The notes beneath the pieces were generated by a model that was not told where the DNA came from, ran no database searches, and saw nothing but the letters and a program-made list of their open reading frames with translations. From Punica granatum (Eukaryota > Streptophyta > Magnoliopsida > Myrtales > Lythraceae): a DNA stretch of 64,000 nucleotides. The position numbers and the translations under genes were made by a program. Every line of letters begins with the position of its first letter. The first letter of the stretch is position 1. The stretch lies in NCBI RefSeq assembly GCF_007655135.1, contig NC_045129.1, forward strand, positions 33,233,122-33,297,121, in the 5' to 3' direction. Of this stretch, positions 45,961 to 59,007 are shown in pieces.

Positions 45961-47360
45961 CCTTTTTTTCCGAATAGATTAGAAAGTTTCACACACAAGG
46001 GAATAATAATGGTGTGGGTCTCTCATGTTGCGGCCTATATGAATGCTAATTTGATGATGCCTCAACTAATACTTTTGCTTTTGACATCATATGGGTAAAC
46101 GCTGTGGACATCTCTTATCCCCGTGATCTCACTGACATGCCGAAAGAGAGAGCATAAAGTCATCAACCAACCTCTGTGATATTGTGATGTCGTCTTTCGA
46201 GACAAGATAGTGTATCGTGTCGCTGTACGCTTTTACTTTATAATCAAAAAAATTTTAAATTCGATTTTCGTATTAAAAATATCTATATATAAAATTTTTA
46301 TTTCATTGCATTATTAATTATTTTCCATGTCGGTCGTTTTTTGTGATCGGTGCAATAAAATACTTCAGACAATGATTCGGCCACCGCCTGCATTTAAGAT
46401 ATTTTGTCGCCAACTGGCACTCTTTTTCCCCTTCTGATTAATAATTATAAAAGTTTTTCTTTTTCAAAAGATTTTCGTATGGATGGGGCCTTGCCCTTAT
46501 CAAGAATGGTCGATCGATCTTCTCGCGTGGATGGGTCCGGCTGGGGCCCAAGCCCTCCAAAAGTGTCCATTAGGCCTCTTCATGGGAGACCCAAGACTTG
46601 GTGCAAGCGTCTATATGGATGCAGTGAAATATATCCTTATTATAAAAATCAAAAGATTCATGTTCGATTATCGCTAGCGAAACTTTTCTTGTTCCTTCAT
46701 TTACCTTTCATGTATCCATCTGGAGGATGGTAGTGTTGCAGTTAAAAAACTATAGGCATAGACAACTACACGGTTGTTTACAAAGCATAACCGCACGTGA
46801 ATCGTTATGATGTGGATGCGGTTTTTAAGCGTGCCACGGACACGGTTTTAAATACAAAACCACGGATAAAAAACCGCAATGCATTCTTTATATATCTTTA
46901 CATTTAATTTAGATTCATTTCCTAATTCCTTGTTTAAATCCAATGGAAAGCTACCTTGATTTCTTAGCTTATTCAATAAAAAAAATCCATATATTAGGGA
47001 GATAAGATTTAGATTTAGGAAAAATTTTCGCCTGATTCTTTAGATTTCATGTGGCTATGGATTTTTAGGATAAATTTGCTTATTATAAATATAATTCACG
47101 GAGTCGTACGCTGCAGTGTGAATAATGACAATTTCTTAGTATGAACCATGATATCCATAAAATTCAATTGAGCCTCATTAATCCGGTCGAGCTGGGTCCA
47201 ATCATTATCACTTTTAAAAAGTGCTGTGAAAATTGGGGGAATACTGGGGGTGATTTTATAACATTGAGAAAATATGATTCTCATAGTATATTTGCATCGT
47301 ATTTGCACAAGTTGCCATCCCTATTTTAACCGGGCCATTATTGTTATTATAATAATTAAT

Positions 47361-47390
47361 ACTAGGGAACATGCCCACGCTTCGCCATGG
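47361..47390 (-). mobile_element. Helitron-like 3' end
   Basis: ACTAGGGAACATGCCCACGC then TTCGCCATGG: on the minus strand an imperfect hairpin followed by CTAG-T. No partner end located. Confidence 0.3.
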
Positions 47391-50300
47391 ATACACTAAT
47401 TCCCTCGAATAATTTATTAGATAGATGCAATATTAAGAAATTATTATTTTTATGGCCGCTTATTTATATATGATTATAATACTTTAAAACAATAGGTTTG
47501 AAATGTTTATAGGTCTTCTCGTGCAAATAAAGGTATAAAATTATTACTTGTAATTCAAAAGGCAAGTGTATGATATCTCATTATGCTTTGCCTAAATTTA
47601 TATTTATATTTATAAAGCTATGTTCTATATTATTAGATCATTTTCTTAATGGATATTATTAGGATATTGAAATATATAAAAATAATATGTCTAATAAAAT
47701 ACTTGTGATATATCAACCATTATTATATAATAAGGATGCATATTGAAAAGTATATGGTACTCAAAATAACTTTCAAACATCAATTACTATAACAAAAGTA
47801 TCAAATGAACTAAAAAAAACCTCCACTATATTTAAAAAATCTTATTAACTCTCAAGAAACCACATATATAATCACTTATTAATTCATTGAAAAAGAAATA
47901 AAAAAGTCCCTCTCTCTTAATATCTTAAACTTAGATTAGCCTAGAACATATATTTCGGTAAGAAAAGGAAAAAAGACTTGAAGTTACCCTTATCGAACCA
48001 CTTCCCTTTTTATAAACACATATATCATTATAATTTTATTTATGACATTAAATCAATCGTTATTTTTTGTCATTATTATTATGATATATTCTTTAATGAT
48101 TTTTTATATTACCACGCATTGCACATAGAGCGTCGGTTGTGAGTCCTATGATTGGAGATTCATGATTATGAGAGATTTATTCCTTAGTGGGTTGACCTTG
48201 TTGGAAATCTAAATTAATCGGATCTAGGACGTTTGAATATTAAATGGTACACACCAAGAAAAAAATCACAAATAAAAAGAGACTATATAAATTGGTGAGT
48301 AATTGTTGAACCTAAAAATTGGTGGGGAATTGAAATAGACTTTTTTATCAACATGGGTTGGTTTTAGGTGACTCGGTGCTTGTTATCTTTAGGTAAGACA
48401 TCGGATACAACTTTTATGAATGAAGAAAATTCACGATCAAGAAAGGTTTATGCCTTAGTGGATCGATTTTACTCGAATCTAGATTAATTGGGCATATTAA
48501 ATTTCGGAATATGATGTGGTACGTACTAATGTAGTACAAGACGTACCAAATCAGTACCTTGAGAAAAACAGATTCTGACGACCCTGTCTCGAGGGAAACG
48601 GTCTCTAAAACACAACTCATTGCCTTAGGCTATGAAAAGACGTAATTTAGGCCGAATTCGATCATTTAGGCTCTCAAGCGGATAATTTTATGTTATTTGG
48701 ATGTTTTTGCAATTTTAGAAAAAAATTATTTCTTTTGTGTAATTTAGGCATTTTTAATCCTATTTAAGCGATGTAAATCCTAGGGCTAAAAAAATATTTT
48801 GATCATTCAATAAAGTTTGGAGTTACCGTGCTCTTTCGCCCATTCTCGGATTCGATTTGAGTTGAATGCCAATTTCCTAGGAATTCGAAGAATCAATAGG
48901 GGATTGAAGGTCGTAGTTTTGGTATTCTATAGAATCAACGAATCTATGACAAGTTGTTCGCGCATATGCTATGTCACGTACACACCGGGAAAAAAAGGGA
49001 TATGTATAATTAAATTTAATAAAAATTGAGATTTATAAAAAGAAGAGGATGGGGGTGCAGATGGGAAAAACCCACACACTCTCCCCATGGGTTCGAAAGG
49101 GACCTGTTATATATATATATATATAGAAGATAGATAGATAGATAGAAGATTGTACATGCATTAAAATTAGTTTTCTGCTTGTGCCGTTGCACGACTTTAT
49201 CTTCGTGTGTCTCATCTCTAATATTAAAAGGTGCATTGTAGATGTTAATATGAATATGGTTACTTATTTATGTGCTGTTTTGCGGGTTCGCAGAAGAAAA
49301 TCGGATTTATACATATGTTTCAACTATAATTAAGAAGCATTATCTTGTAGTGAGGCATTAAGAATTAACAGCCTAAATTTTATTTCGAATATATACATAT
49401 GTTTCCTTCCACGTAGAATTTTAAGCTCCTCATATAATTTTTATCTCTTTATATAATTTCCATTTTTTAAAATTACTTAGCTTAATTAATTTAAGTAGCT
49501 ACTAACTCATTTCATTTTCATTTTTTTCATATTAATTATTTCTAAACAATTAAATATTATCGGTCTCTCATAAAAAATTAAAATGGATTGACAAATAAAA
49601 TAATCAATTATTATATATATATATATATATATTAATCGACGAGGGATAAAATTTTATGTTCTTCTTTCTAAATATTTTCCCTCTCATGCGTTAAATAAAG
49701 AATCTCAATCCAAGAAAACATATACGTTCCTTTGTTTTTGGCGATAAGAGGGGAGAAAGATGAATACACCTTATCCTACTATGGAAAGCCAACTGGAATT
49801 TTGGATATTTACCCCATATTGAGTTGGATCGGCTCGACTGAATTAGTCAGAACCCAATTGAATTTTTGAATATCAAGATGCATACAAAAAAAAAGTAATA
49901 ATATGAGATAAAATTACAAAAACAACGAGATTCTCTTTAAATTGTGTGATTACTTTGAGTTATCTTATAAAAGTTAATTTTGATTAAATCATATAAAATA
50001 AGAAATCGCCCCCCCCCTTTTGTCTATATGTTTGAGCTTTTCCTTGTCTGTACATTAATTTTTTTTATAAAGAAAGTTACGTATCGTTTTTTTTTTAAAT
50101 AAAGATATATTACATCAACTATTACGAATCCTCTAACATACAGCATATCTATATGCATGTGTACAGAAAAGAAATAATTTTATATTCCAGGAGATATAGA
50201 CAAAGACAATGGAACGATATAATATTATTAATTCATCAAAATTCCTCATGGATTTATAAAATTTTCACAAATCTATTAGTTAATATTATTTCTTACTGTT

Positions 50301-50588
50301 GTCATTTTCCAAAAGTTGTTCAAAAATCTTTGAACTTACCATATATATGCACTCATTAATGGCCGAATCTCAAGGATCGAGGACTACTAAATTTCCAAGT
50401 TAATATTTCAACTACATTTTTTTCTTATATTTTTTCCGTATCTGTTGGGAATTTAAGTTAATTAATAGCAGTAACACTTATTTGTTGAAAGTTTACTCCT
50501 ATTTATGCTAATTTTCATTGACATTGAATTAATTAAGTGCATTTATTGTCTCCTAAATGCAATTATACTGAATATATACTAGCCTATT

Positions 50589-50608
50589 ACTAGTGCGATG
50601 CACCGGTT
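50589..50608 (-). mobile_element. Helitron-like 3' end
   Basis: ACTAGTGCGATGCACCGG: GC-rich mini-palindrome directly beside CTAGT on the minus strand, in AT-rich DNA. Confidence 0.3.
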
Positions 50609-51482
50609 TCTTGATAAATATATGCCAAAATATTGCTAAAAGATGAGTATTATGATTGAAATTTTTACTTTTTTATAGTTTCGTATTCCAATAACTTTAA
50701 TAAAATTATGGTCATAAATTAAATTTATAAAAATAATTTCAGACCATAAATAAACTCATGGAGAACACAATTAGAAACAATCTACTTTTAGTTCTTTTAC
50801 CAAGTAATTTTCTAATAGAAATTAGACATGTTTGCATAACAAATTGGTTACTTTATAAATTATTTAATTTGTTTTTATACAAATATCATAATAAATAAAT
50901 AAATATACATAATAATTTTTTTTTGGAATTAATCACTTCCAATTGACGTTTACATTATAATAATCTTTATAGATACGTAATTTTTATAAATTTAGAGATA
51001 CCTACCAAATATTATAATACAAAGTACAATCAATATTTAAATAACCTTTCATATGTAAATTGGTAACTAAAACAGTTATTAATATTTTAAATTTCTATAA
51101 TAAACTATATGAACAAATTTAAAGAAATTATTTCTTCGTTATTACATTATCGATGCAAAATCTATATATACATATATGTATTGAATTTGCTACAATATTA
51201 ATAAGAACAAAGAAGCTACATATAAGACCTCTTTAAAATATTTTAGAGTTTAAACTTCTATGATAAAAATTTATATTTATTTGGGGCATGAAAATTTCAA
51301 TAATTTCCTAGGGAACAAAATTTAAATTGATTAACTTTTCATAGAAAATAATATTAATTATCTATATTAATACATTTAAAGCGTAATTAATGTACAAATT
51401 CTATTTTGCGTTATGTATTATAGATGGATTTGCGTGATAAGGACAATTCACAATTTAGTCCCTTTTTTTTTTTTAGTTTTTA

Positions 51483-51506
51483 ACTAGGTAACCCGTGTGT
51501 TACCCA
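51483..51506 (-). mobile_element. Helitron-like 3' end
   Basis: ACTAGGTAACCCGTGTGTTA then CC: perfect 6-bp stem (GGTAAC/GTTACC) next to CTAG-T on the minus strand. Confidence 0.35.
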
Positions 51507-52656
51507 AGAAACTTGTATAAATATAAAGTCAAATTATATTTTTAAAATTATAGGAATATTAATAAGATTGCATGAGTAAAGATAATATATTATATTGTCT
51601 TATAATTAGAATGGAAAATTTTAATTTTAAAAAAAATATATTTAAAGCATATATGGTATTTAAATTAATATTAAATATATAACGATGATAAAAGATGATT
51701 GCATCTAACATATATAAACTAAAAGTAATCTACTTAATTAAATATAAATTAACTTCAAAATAATAAATTACACTCCATCTAAGCAAACGTATTAAGATAA
51801 CAGTATTCATATAATTAAACATTTAACATATACAAACATTTATATATACATAATTATACTCATATGTGCATTGAGACTAACATATTAAGGAAATGAAAGG
51901 GTTGGATTGCTGACGGGAAGGATGAGAAGTTTTTTAGGGACAAAAAAAAGTGGTCGACAAATCTTAATTTTCCTATACCTAACTTGTGAATGATAAAATT
52001 TTATAGATTTTTAATAGTTGGACAATTAAATTATATAAAAAGAATTTCATATCTTGATATGTCACTTATAATTATCGAGTAATTTTTTTACTTTTAAAAA
52101 TAATCTTAATAATTAATTAGTATGTATTAATAATGTAAACCAATTGGAAACGATTCATCAAACTTGATTAAATTACAAAATGCGATAAATTCATTTAATG
52201 GAATTGTAAGAACACTCATTATTGAATTAAGAGTTTACTCATTATAATTAGATAGCGAGTTTATGTTGAAAACTTCAATTTTTATATATTATAATTGATG
52301 ACAGCGCAAACTGCAAATGAGCATCAAGTGCATTTACAGTGACTCGGTATCACCGCCTTGCACATCCATCGAGTCGGATGCGGGAAAAGCTGTCACCGTA
52401 ACTCAATATGGATTTCGCCTTCCCTGGGACAGAAAAAGCACTCAAATTTATTGCGTCACATTCCCTTCTATGTGACTTATAGGGTGACGCAATCTTATAA
52501 AATATTAATAAATATTGAATAAATTACGCATTTATTAACGGGGGATCATGCCGGGAGGGAATCCCAATCCACCTCACAGGGTCAGTCACTGCTCACCAGG
52601 CAGAGCAGAGCGAAGCCGAAGGTTGAAGAAAGAAGTAGAACGAGGAGGAGGAGAAA

Positions 52657-55600
52657 ATGAGCGTCACCGGAGCTGGGAAGATCGTGTGCGTGACCGGAGC
52701 TTCAGGGTACATAGCTTCATGGCTTGTCAAGCTCCTCCTCCAGCGCGGCTACACCGTCAAGGCCTCCGTTCGCGACCCAAGTCCGTAACAATCATCCTCT
52801 CACCTACCCCACCACACCTCTCTTCCTGTTTCCGGCCATAAATGTTTAAGCTTTAGCGTGTGATCGATTGCCCCGGGGGGGTTGCGGCGGTGGGCACGAT
52901 TCCTCCAGTTTGCCACCCGATCGCCGACTCTTTCGATCATCCGGTTGCTGTGAATGAAATTCGGTCGATGTTCGGCTGCATTGCGTTGGGCTAAGAGCTT
53001 GCTCAAGCTCAGAACTTTTGCTTTTTCTTTGATCGATTTTGCTGATGTTGAACGTTAATGAACTGATTGTCGGTTCCGATTCTCTGATGCTGTGTTGTTG
53101 TTTTGATCCATCGTTTTCCCGATTCCCTGATCAGTTTCAATTTGTATCTGCGCTTGAACCTCAGTGTTGCTCCATGATTAGGTGCATACAATACGATGAA
53201 GACTTCGTATTATGTTTTTATGCCTGTGTGCTTTTGTACTAGCTGCCTAAAAGACTAGTGAGCCTCGGTTTATCTCGGGGGTTGATAGCGGTCATGTCTA
53301 TATGGCAATGTTCTGCCCTATATGAGCGAGGAAGATAAAGTAATTGCAAAATAATTTATAACAGACATGTTTGCAGAATATTGCAGTTTGTGATTCCATT
53401 GCCATTGATTGACATGGCAAGAGTTGTAATAGGCAATGGGGTTCAATTATTCCTTTATAGCTAGCTAGCGGTGCTTTGTTCTTGCATAGGTAGCTAAGGG
53501 TATAATTGAATTGTTTCTACTATCGCAATCTTTTTCTGTTGTCATTTTTCCCTGGGTTTGGACTTCAAGTATACTAAATAGCCGTACTTCTAGCATCTCA
53601 ATACATGCTGACATTACCTCTGTTGTCTCTCCTTAAGAGGGTCTACTGATGCCTTCGATTTTTACATTTGTTTTTGCCATATCTTATGCTGCATTGCCTC
53701 ATATTCACTTTTAGCTGACATCATTTCTCGAGCGTTGCATCTTTTAATTGATACCTTGCTCCTAGTCCTTGTAGATGGTCGTTGGCCTTATCATGTGGCT
53801 ATACATTCTCAGAGTTTTTCTAGGATGATTTGAAATTGAGGGAAGTTCCATGTTTCTTTGTGCAGCATGAACCCATGCGGTTTGGTTTTTAGTGTGCATA
53901 GACATTAAGGTTATCCAAGAAATCAGGGGGAGGAGATGCAGCAAATTTTAGTTATCTTTGTGCATATCACATTGCATGATGGATTTATTTTAGAAATGAA
54001 AAGTTTGTTATATGTGTTGAAGTAGTTCTTAGAGATTATAAATTCCTTCCTTGCGTATCTTGAATCCCGATATCCCATGCTTTTCTGTATTACATAGTAT
54101 TCTGTGCTATTATCATGGCTAACCTGTAAATTCTTTTATGATATCCCTAATATGGTCTCTTGATCACATGAACAGATGATCCACGAAAAACTGAGCATCT
54201 ATTTTCTCTTGACGGGGCTAAGGAGAGACTTCAACTATATAAAGCAAACCTGTTGGAGGAAGGCTCTTTTGATCCTATCGTTGATGGGTGCGCCGGTGTT
54301 TTCCATACTGCCTCTCCCTTTTATCATGATGTCAAGGATCCAGAGGTTTGATATCATTATCTCATTTGCTTTAGTTGGATTCTTCTTGGTGCTTATTTGT
54401 GTTTAAGTTATTGGAACTGACAGAATTAGATGTTGAGTCACTAGTAAAATATTACTTGCGTTAAGCTCTTGATATTTGGGATTCATATTCTTTTGGAGTA
54501 ATTATGTATATGTGGACCAAAAAGAGATTAAGAAGTGGTCAACTACCGCCATTGGGGTCTAAGCAACTATTTACCAGTCACCATCATCTTATTTTGTCCT
54601 TCAGTCGGTCAGGATTTAAATCCAGTCTATCATTCATTCTTCATGATTCAAGCAAATAATTGTCAGCCTTTGAAGAAATGCTTACTGAACTCATGCATTC
54701 TAAGTTATAACTAGTTGCATTTGAAATCTTCTCAATCCTGACCTTCCAAAAGAATTTGAGCTTATGGTTTCTTAACCATCCGTTTGAAGCAAATGATTCT
54801 CTAACCTAGCTTGGAATAGATAATTTTTTGGGAATGAAGATACATCATCAGATGTTCTGTCAGTATTAAAATGTTCGTCATTTTAAATCCTCAACATTTG
54901 GGATTTGTATATCTTTTGGAGAAATTATGGTAGTACATTTACATAGAAGACTACATGTTGACCCAAAAGAGATCAAGAACTGGTCAGCTACCATATTTGG
55001 GGGCTAAGCAGCTATTTACCAGTCACCATTATCTTTTATTCTTCTATTGGTCAATATATTTACCGCCCTTTTTCATTATTCATTGAACAAACTCCTAGTG
55101 AGCTCATACATTTTAAGTCAAACTTGTTGCATATGAAATCATTATATACCTGATCTTGTAAAAGCATTATTGTTTAAGTTTCCTTAACCCACCGTTTGAA
55201 GCAAATGGCTGTCTGACCAAACTTGGACTAAATAATTTTATCGGGAATGAAGAAAATACATCTGCTGATGTATGCTTACTGACACTCATGAGTGGTGAAT
55301 TTACTTTGTAACTTTCTTGCTTCTGCTATTGAAATGATAATTCTATACCCAACAAATAATGCTGTCTAGACTTAGTTGAAATGATATATATATATATGCA
55401 TAGATTATCAGCCTTCAATAGTTGGAAACGTAATTCCTAGCGACGACTTTTTGAGTTTGAATGTTCATTATTTACTCCAGCAGCTGCAGAAGAGAGAATA
55501 ATTTCTTTTGATCCTCGTTATTGATTTTACATAGACTTTCATTTCGTCAAACTCTGCTGTTTTTTGGTCTTCTTGGCATACTATAATTGAAAGGCACATG

Positions 55601-56921
55601 TGCCGTTATTTCAACAATTTTGCACTGGCAAGAACAGATTTATGTCACTGATGAAATGGAAATGTCCTTTATTGCCTGAGCTAATATGACATAAGCATCT
55701 TGATCGTTGCTAAATTGTTTCATCTTTTCAGGCAGAATTGATTGATCCTGCTCTGAAGGGAACTCTCAATGTGCTAAAGTCGTGTGCAAAAGTGTCTTCC
55801 ATCCAGCGAGTGGTCTTAACTTCATCAGTTGCTGCAGTAGCATACAATGGAAAACCTCGAACACCTGATGTTGTGGTGGATGAGACTTGGTTTTCTTCTC
55901 CAGAATTTTGCAGGGAAAACAAGGTAAATATGTGCTCTTCAATTTCTTTCAGACAGCGTAATATTGTGCTCTAATCCATCTGGCTTGTTCTTACCCTTTC
56001 TTTTGGAAATAGATGTGGTATGTCCTCTCAAAGACTTTAGCTGAGGATGCTGCCTGGAAATTCGTTAAAGAGAAGGGCATTGACATGGTTGCGATTAACC
56101 CTGCTATGGTGATCGGTCCTCTTCTACAGCCAACGCTGAACACAAGTGCTGCTGCGATCCTGAATATAATCAATGGTAACGTTTTGTAATTGCTTCTATT
56201 GCTAATAAAAGGGTCAATTCTACTCATGTAACTTTTATAGTTTAATGGTCAAAGAGACGGTTAATTTGTTCAATTTATTTTTAATTACAGGAGCAGAAAC
56301 TTTCCCGAACGCAAGTTTTGGATGGGTCAATGTGAAAGATGTTGCTAATGCTCATGTTCAGGCATTTGAGATCCCATCTGCAAGTGGAAGGCACTGCTTA
56401 GTTGAGAGAGTCGCCCACTACTCTGAAGTTGTGAAGATCCTTCGCGAACTATACCCTCAAATCAAGCTCCCAGAAAAGTAAGCAATGGTTACAGAACAGT
56501 TGGTTTAGTATGATCTGCTTGGCTGACTAAAGGTAGCAAACACAGCTGCTACATGCCATCGGGTATATGACTTCTAATACGGTTTTTCGAACCACCAGCA
56601 TCAATTAATAACTCCCAGGAGTTGTGTTGATGGTGTAACTTAGATAAGTTACCCGGACAAACCTAGTCACTGTCCAACCTGACTATAAGCTCGCTGTACC
56701 CAACTTCTTCTGTGGCACTTGCTTCTGTAAGATGTTTTACACGTTACGATAATTTCTTTTCCATAACTTCTTACAGGTGTGCGGATGATAAGCCTTTCGT
56801 CCCGACCTATCAGGTCTCCAAGGAAAAGGCGAAAAGTCTGGGGATAGATTACATCCCATTGGAACAGGGTATCAAGGAGACTGTCGAAAGCTTGAAGGAG
56901 AAGGGCTTTGCAACTTTTTGA
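52657..56921 (+). CDS. Cinnamoyl-CoA-reductase-like / phenylacetaldehyde-reductase-like NADPH dehydrogenase (extended SDR)
   Basis: Six exons (52657-52780, 54176-54345, 55732-55923, 56013-56175, 56291-56477, 56777-56921) with GT-AG borders join to 326 residues, the usual family length. The NADPH-binding Rossmann motif is VTGASGYIA (12-20), followed by ASVRDP, the Arg that favours NADPH. Catalytic residues: Ser in LTSSVAA (129-130) and YVLSK (Tyr165, Lys169), the SDR YxxxK. The classic CCR signature NWYCYGK is replaced by MWYVLSK, so the protein belongs with CCR-like/aldehyde reductases and not with lignin CCR proper. It should reduce an aromatic aldehyde or CoA thioester in the cytosol; the substrate is not predictable. 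Intron 2 (1386 bp) holds an internal duplication. PSBTN follows 760 bp downstream on the same strand. Confidence 0.93.
54455..55290. repeat. Tandem duplication inside intron 2 of the CCR-like gene
   Basis: About 54455-54870 and 54875-55290 share the same order of words: TTTGGGAT...CTTTTGGAG, AAAAGAGAT, CTATTTACCAGTCACCAT, CCGTTTGAAGCAAATG, GGGAATGAAGA. The two units are diverged, so the duplication is old. Confidence 0.8.
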
Positions 56922-57682
56922 GAGACTGAAGAGAGAGTCTCCTGAACGTGTGCTTATCTCCCTAAATAATAAACGCAAGACACGCTGTTCCTTCCAGTCG
57001 TGTTTGTGCCGTTCGTTACCTATTTTGAAGGGTCAGATTATCCGGCTTCTCTATTCTCAGTTCGAAACATTATCATATTAATGGCATGGTTATTTATTAA
57101 TATTGTTCCTCCAGTTGCTTTTGTTGTTTGAATCCGTAATTTGAGCCTAATATTGGAGGATAAAGGAGTGCATGTTACGATAGCTCAAAGAAGTCTCAGT
57201 TTGCCACATCAACCGAACTGGTGATATCTTCTTAACCACTTCCACCAAATAACAATCTTGAATGGCTAAACCGTAACCGCGAACACGTAATGGGTGAATC
57301 TCTTCTCGTACTGTTGTTATGAATCTCATGGATCTGAAGCAGATGAAAGTACGTATGTCGATGCTAACGGTCCGACTCGTACCATGTGGTGAAGCTGCTA
57401 TAGGAAGTGAGTGAATCCTATAGAGGTGTCGGAATTGTGCAAGCTGCCACTCCCTTGAGGGGATCTCCCGACCACGAATCTCTGTCCAGATAAAAAGTGC
57501 CACGTGGCAAGAACCCATTAGGGAAGAAATCACTCCTCAGGATAAGGAAATGGATCATGGCCATTTCCTTCAATTCCCGTTTTGCACTTTTAACCCACAA
57601 AACTAACTCTCCCTCCATCCACAACGTTGGAGTCATCAGAACACGCAGCCAGCCAGCCAGCCACATCACAAGCTCTCCGACA
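56922..57682. other. Intergenic region: CCR-like 3' flank and PSBTN promoter
   Basis: Contains no other gene. An AATAAT/AATAAA-like signal near 56965 may serve the upstream gene. The last 200 bp carry light-regulation motifs. Confidence 0.6.
57487..57547 (+). promoter_or_regulatory. G-box flanked by GATAA (I-box) motifs upstream of PSBTN
   Basis: CAGATAAAAAG (about 57487), the perfect palindrome GCCACGTGGC (57499-57508, G-box) and GGATAAGGAA (about 57540, I-box) lie within 60 bp and about 140-195 bp upstream of the start codon. This G-box/I-box grouping is typical of light-regulated photosynthesis genes. Confidence 0.65.
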
Positions 57683-58009
57683 ATGGCCTCGATGACCATG
57701 ACAGCCTCGTTCTTGGCGGCTTCCGCACAGCCCGTCTTGGCTCCTCGCCGGGGCCTGATAGTGGCCAAGGCCACCAGGGTAGCCGCCGAGGGAGAGAAAG
57801 CTGGAGTTGAGCTCAAGAGCATTGCCAAGGCCGAGGAGAGGGTCAACGGACGACGGGACTTGGTCTTTGCTGCCGCCACCACGGCTGTTGCTGCCATTGC
57901 TGGAGCAGCGCTGGCCGACGACGAGCCGAAGCGTGGCACTCCTGAAGCCAAGAAGAAGTATGCCCCCATTTGCGTCACGATGCCCACCGCCAGGGTCTGC
58001 CGCAACTGA
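57683..58009 (+). CDS. PSBTN: Photosystem II 5 kDa protein PsbTn, chloroplast precursor
   Basis: Single exon, 108 residues. The ATG at 57683 is chosen because [13 protein letters not shown] begins a typical stromal transit peptide; the frame is open further upstream but that lies in the promoter. A twin-Arg [12 protein letters not shown] stretch and a hydrophobic Ala-rich segment (about residues 61-78) ending ALA form a thylakoid-transfer domain with a signal-peptidase-like site before DDEPKRG. The mature lumenal peptide is about 30 residues with two Cys ([19 protein letters not shown]), matching the known 5 kDa PSII subunit. Its promoter has a G-box and I-boxes. It is convergent with the sulfite reductase gene. 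Confidence 0.95.
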   Translation: MASMTMTASFLAASAQPVLAPRRGLIVAKATRVAAEGEKAGVELKSIAKAEERVNGRRDLVFAAATTAVAAIAGAALADDEPKRGTPEAKKKYAPICVTMPTARVCRN

Positions 58010-59007
58010 GGAAAGGGAACTCTGCTGTCTCTCTCACGAATCTTTGTTGTTGAGTCAATGCTGATCGGTGTGAGATGATTTGGTGAAAATCTGTAATGAA
58101 CAAATTGTATTCTATGATCGGACAGCTCCTCCTCCATCTTGTTTCTTCCTTCTCTTCTGCTTCTTAATTTCTACTATTTTGATAAGATGACTTTCAGTGG
58201 CCAGTCGGTCGTTCTAATGTTTTATCGGGTTTCTTGCATCTCGAACTGAAACTCGCACTGCAGACATTCTTCATACTGCACATCAAGGTAAGGTATTTGA
58301 ACCGAATTAGTTTAAGGTTCAAGCAATGGGATTCAGAAGGTTCATAGACGATAGCAATGGCCAAACTAGTTTCGGTTTAAGACATTTGATGCAAATATAA
58401 CTGGCAGACGAGCAGAGGAACCTATCAGAAGGATCAGAAAACAGCCTGAATATTCGAGTTTCGAACTTTATGAGATTTGATGGACCATGCCGATTAGGTT
58501 CTTGTTGAGAGAGTTTCTATAGGGAACTCTTTTCCTCGGCAAGGAATATCCAGTTTCCCAGTAACCGATTCACAGGATACACCCTCAATAAAGTATAATA
58601 CGCAGACATAAGTTGGTTCGGATTTATCTTCTGCGTCAGTTGCGATTCTACATTAGACACAAACAAGTTGAAATTTGTTTTTCCACATTCTGTCATACAA
58701 AGACATGTTGGATTAATCATCTGCCAATGTCTCCAAACATAGCCAAACATATCAAGTAATACACAGACCAACGATCTAAATATAGAACGACCAGATAAAT
58801 TGTTTAGCTCAGAAAAATCAAAACGCAAGCAAAACAATTACACCAATTTCGTGGATGAAGAACCAAAATTTCAAATCTAGTCGAAGGTTAGCTGTTACCA
58901 TGCAGTAACAGCTAGAAGTGCCGGGTCATCCTTTTATTTAACCTTTGACTCCGAGCAGCAGCCTGCATCTTAGAGAACTACAACTCGCTGGAATCTTCTT
59001 CATTTGC
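58010..59007. other. Convergent intergenic region
   Basis: 3' flanks of PSBTN and the sulfite reductase gene. No other coding sequence supported; a minus-strand open frame at 58517-58837 is not protein-like. Confidence 0.6.

Larger units (their letters stand above)
44397..52656. other. Gene-poor AT-rich region
   Basis: No complete gene found. It contains two orphan coding-like fragments (44881-45390; 45661-45960), tandem microsatellites (GATA/TAGA and TA near 49108-49145; TA near 49612-49631), Helitron-like ends (47361, 50589, 51483), several members of a dispersed repeat (48180, 48450, 49795), and a short inverted-repeat stretch rich in AACCGC/GCGGTT (46780-46885). From 47350 to 52300 the DNA is very AT-rich and largely featureless. 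Confidence 0.65.

Noticed and set aside
46404..46733. 109-codon plus-strand frame
   Set aside because: No family features, mixed composition, and no supporting splice or promoter context.
57418..58137. 239-codon minus-strand frame across PSBTN
   Set aside because: Antisense shadow of the GC-rich PSBTN gene and its promoter.
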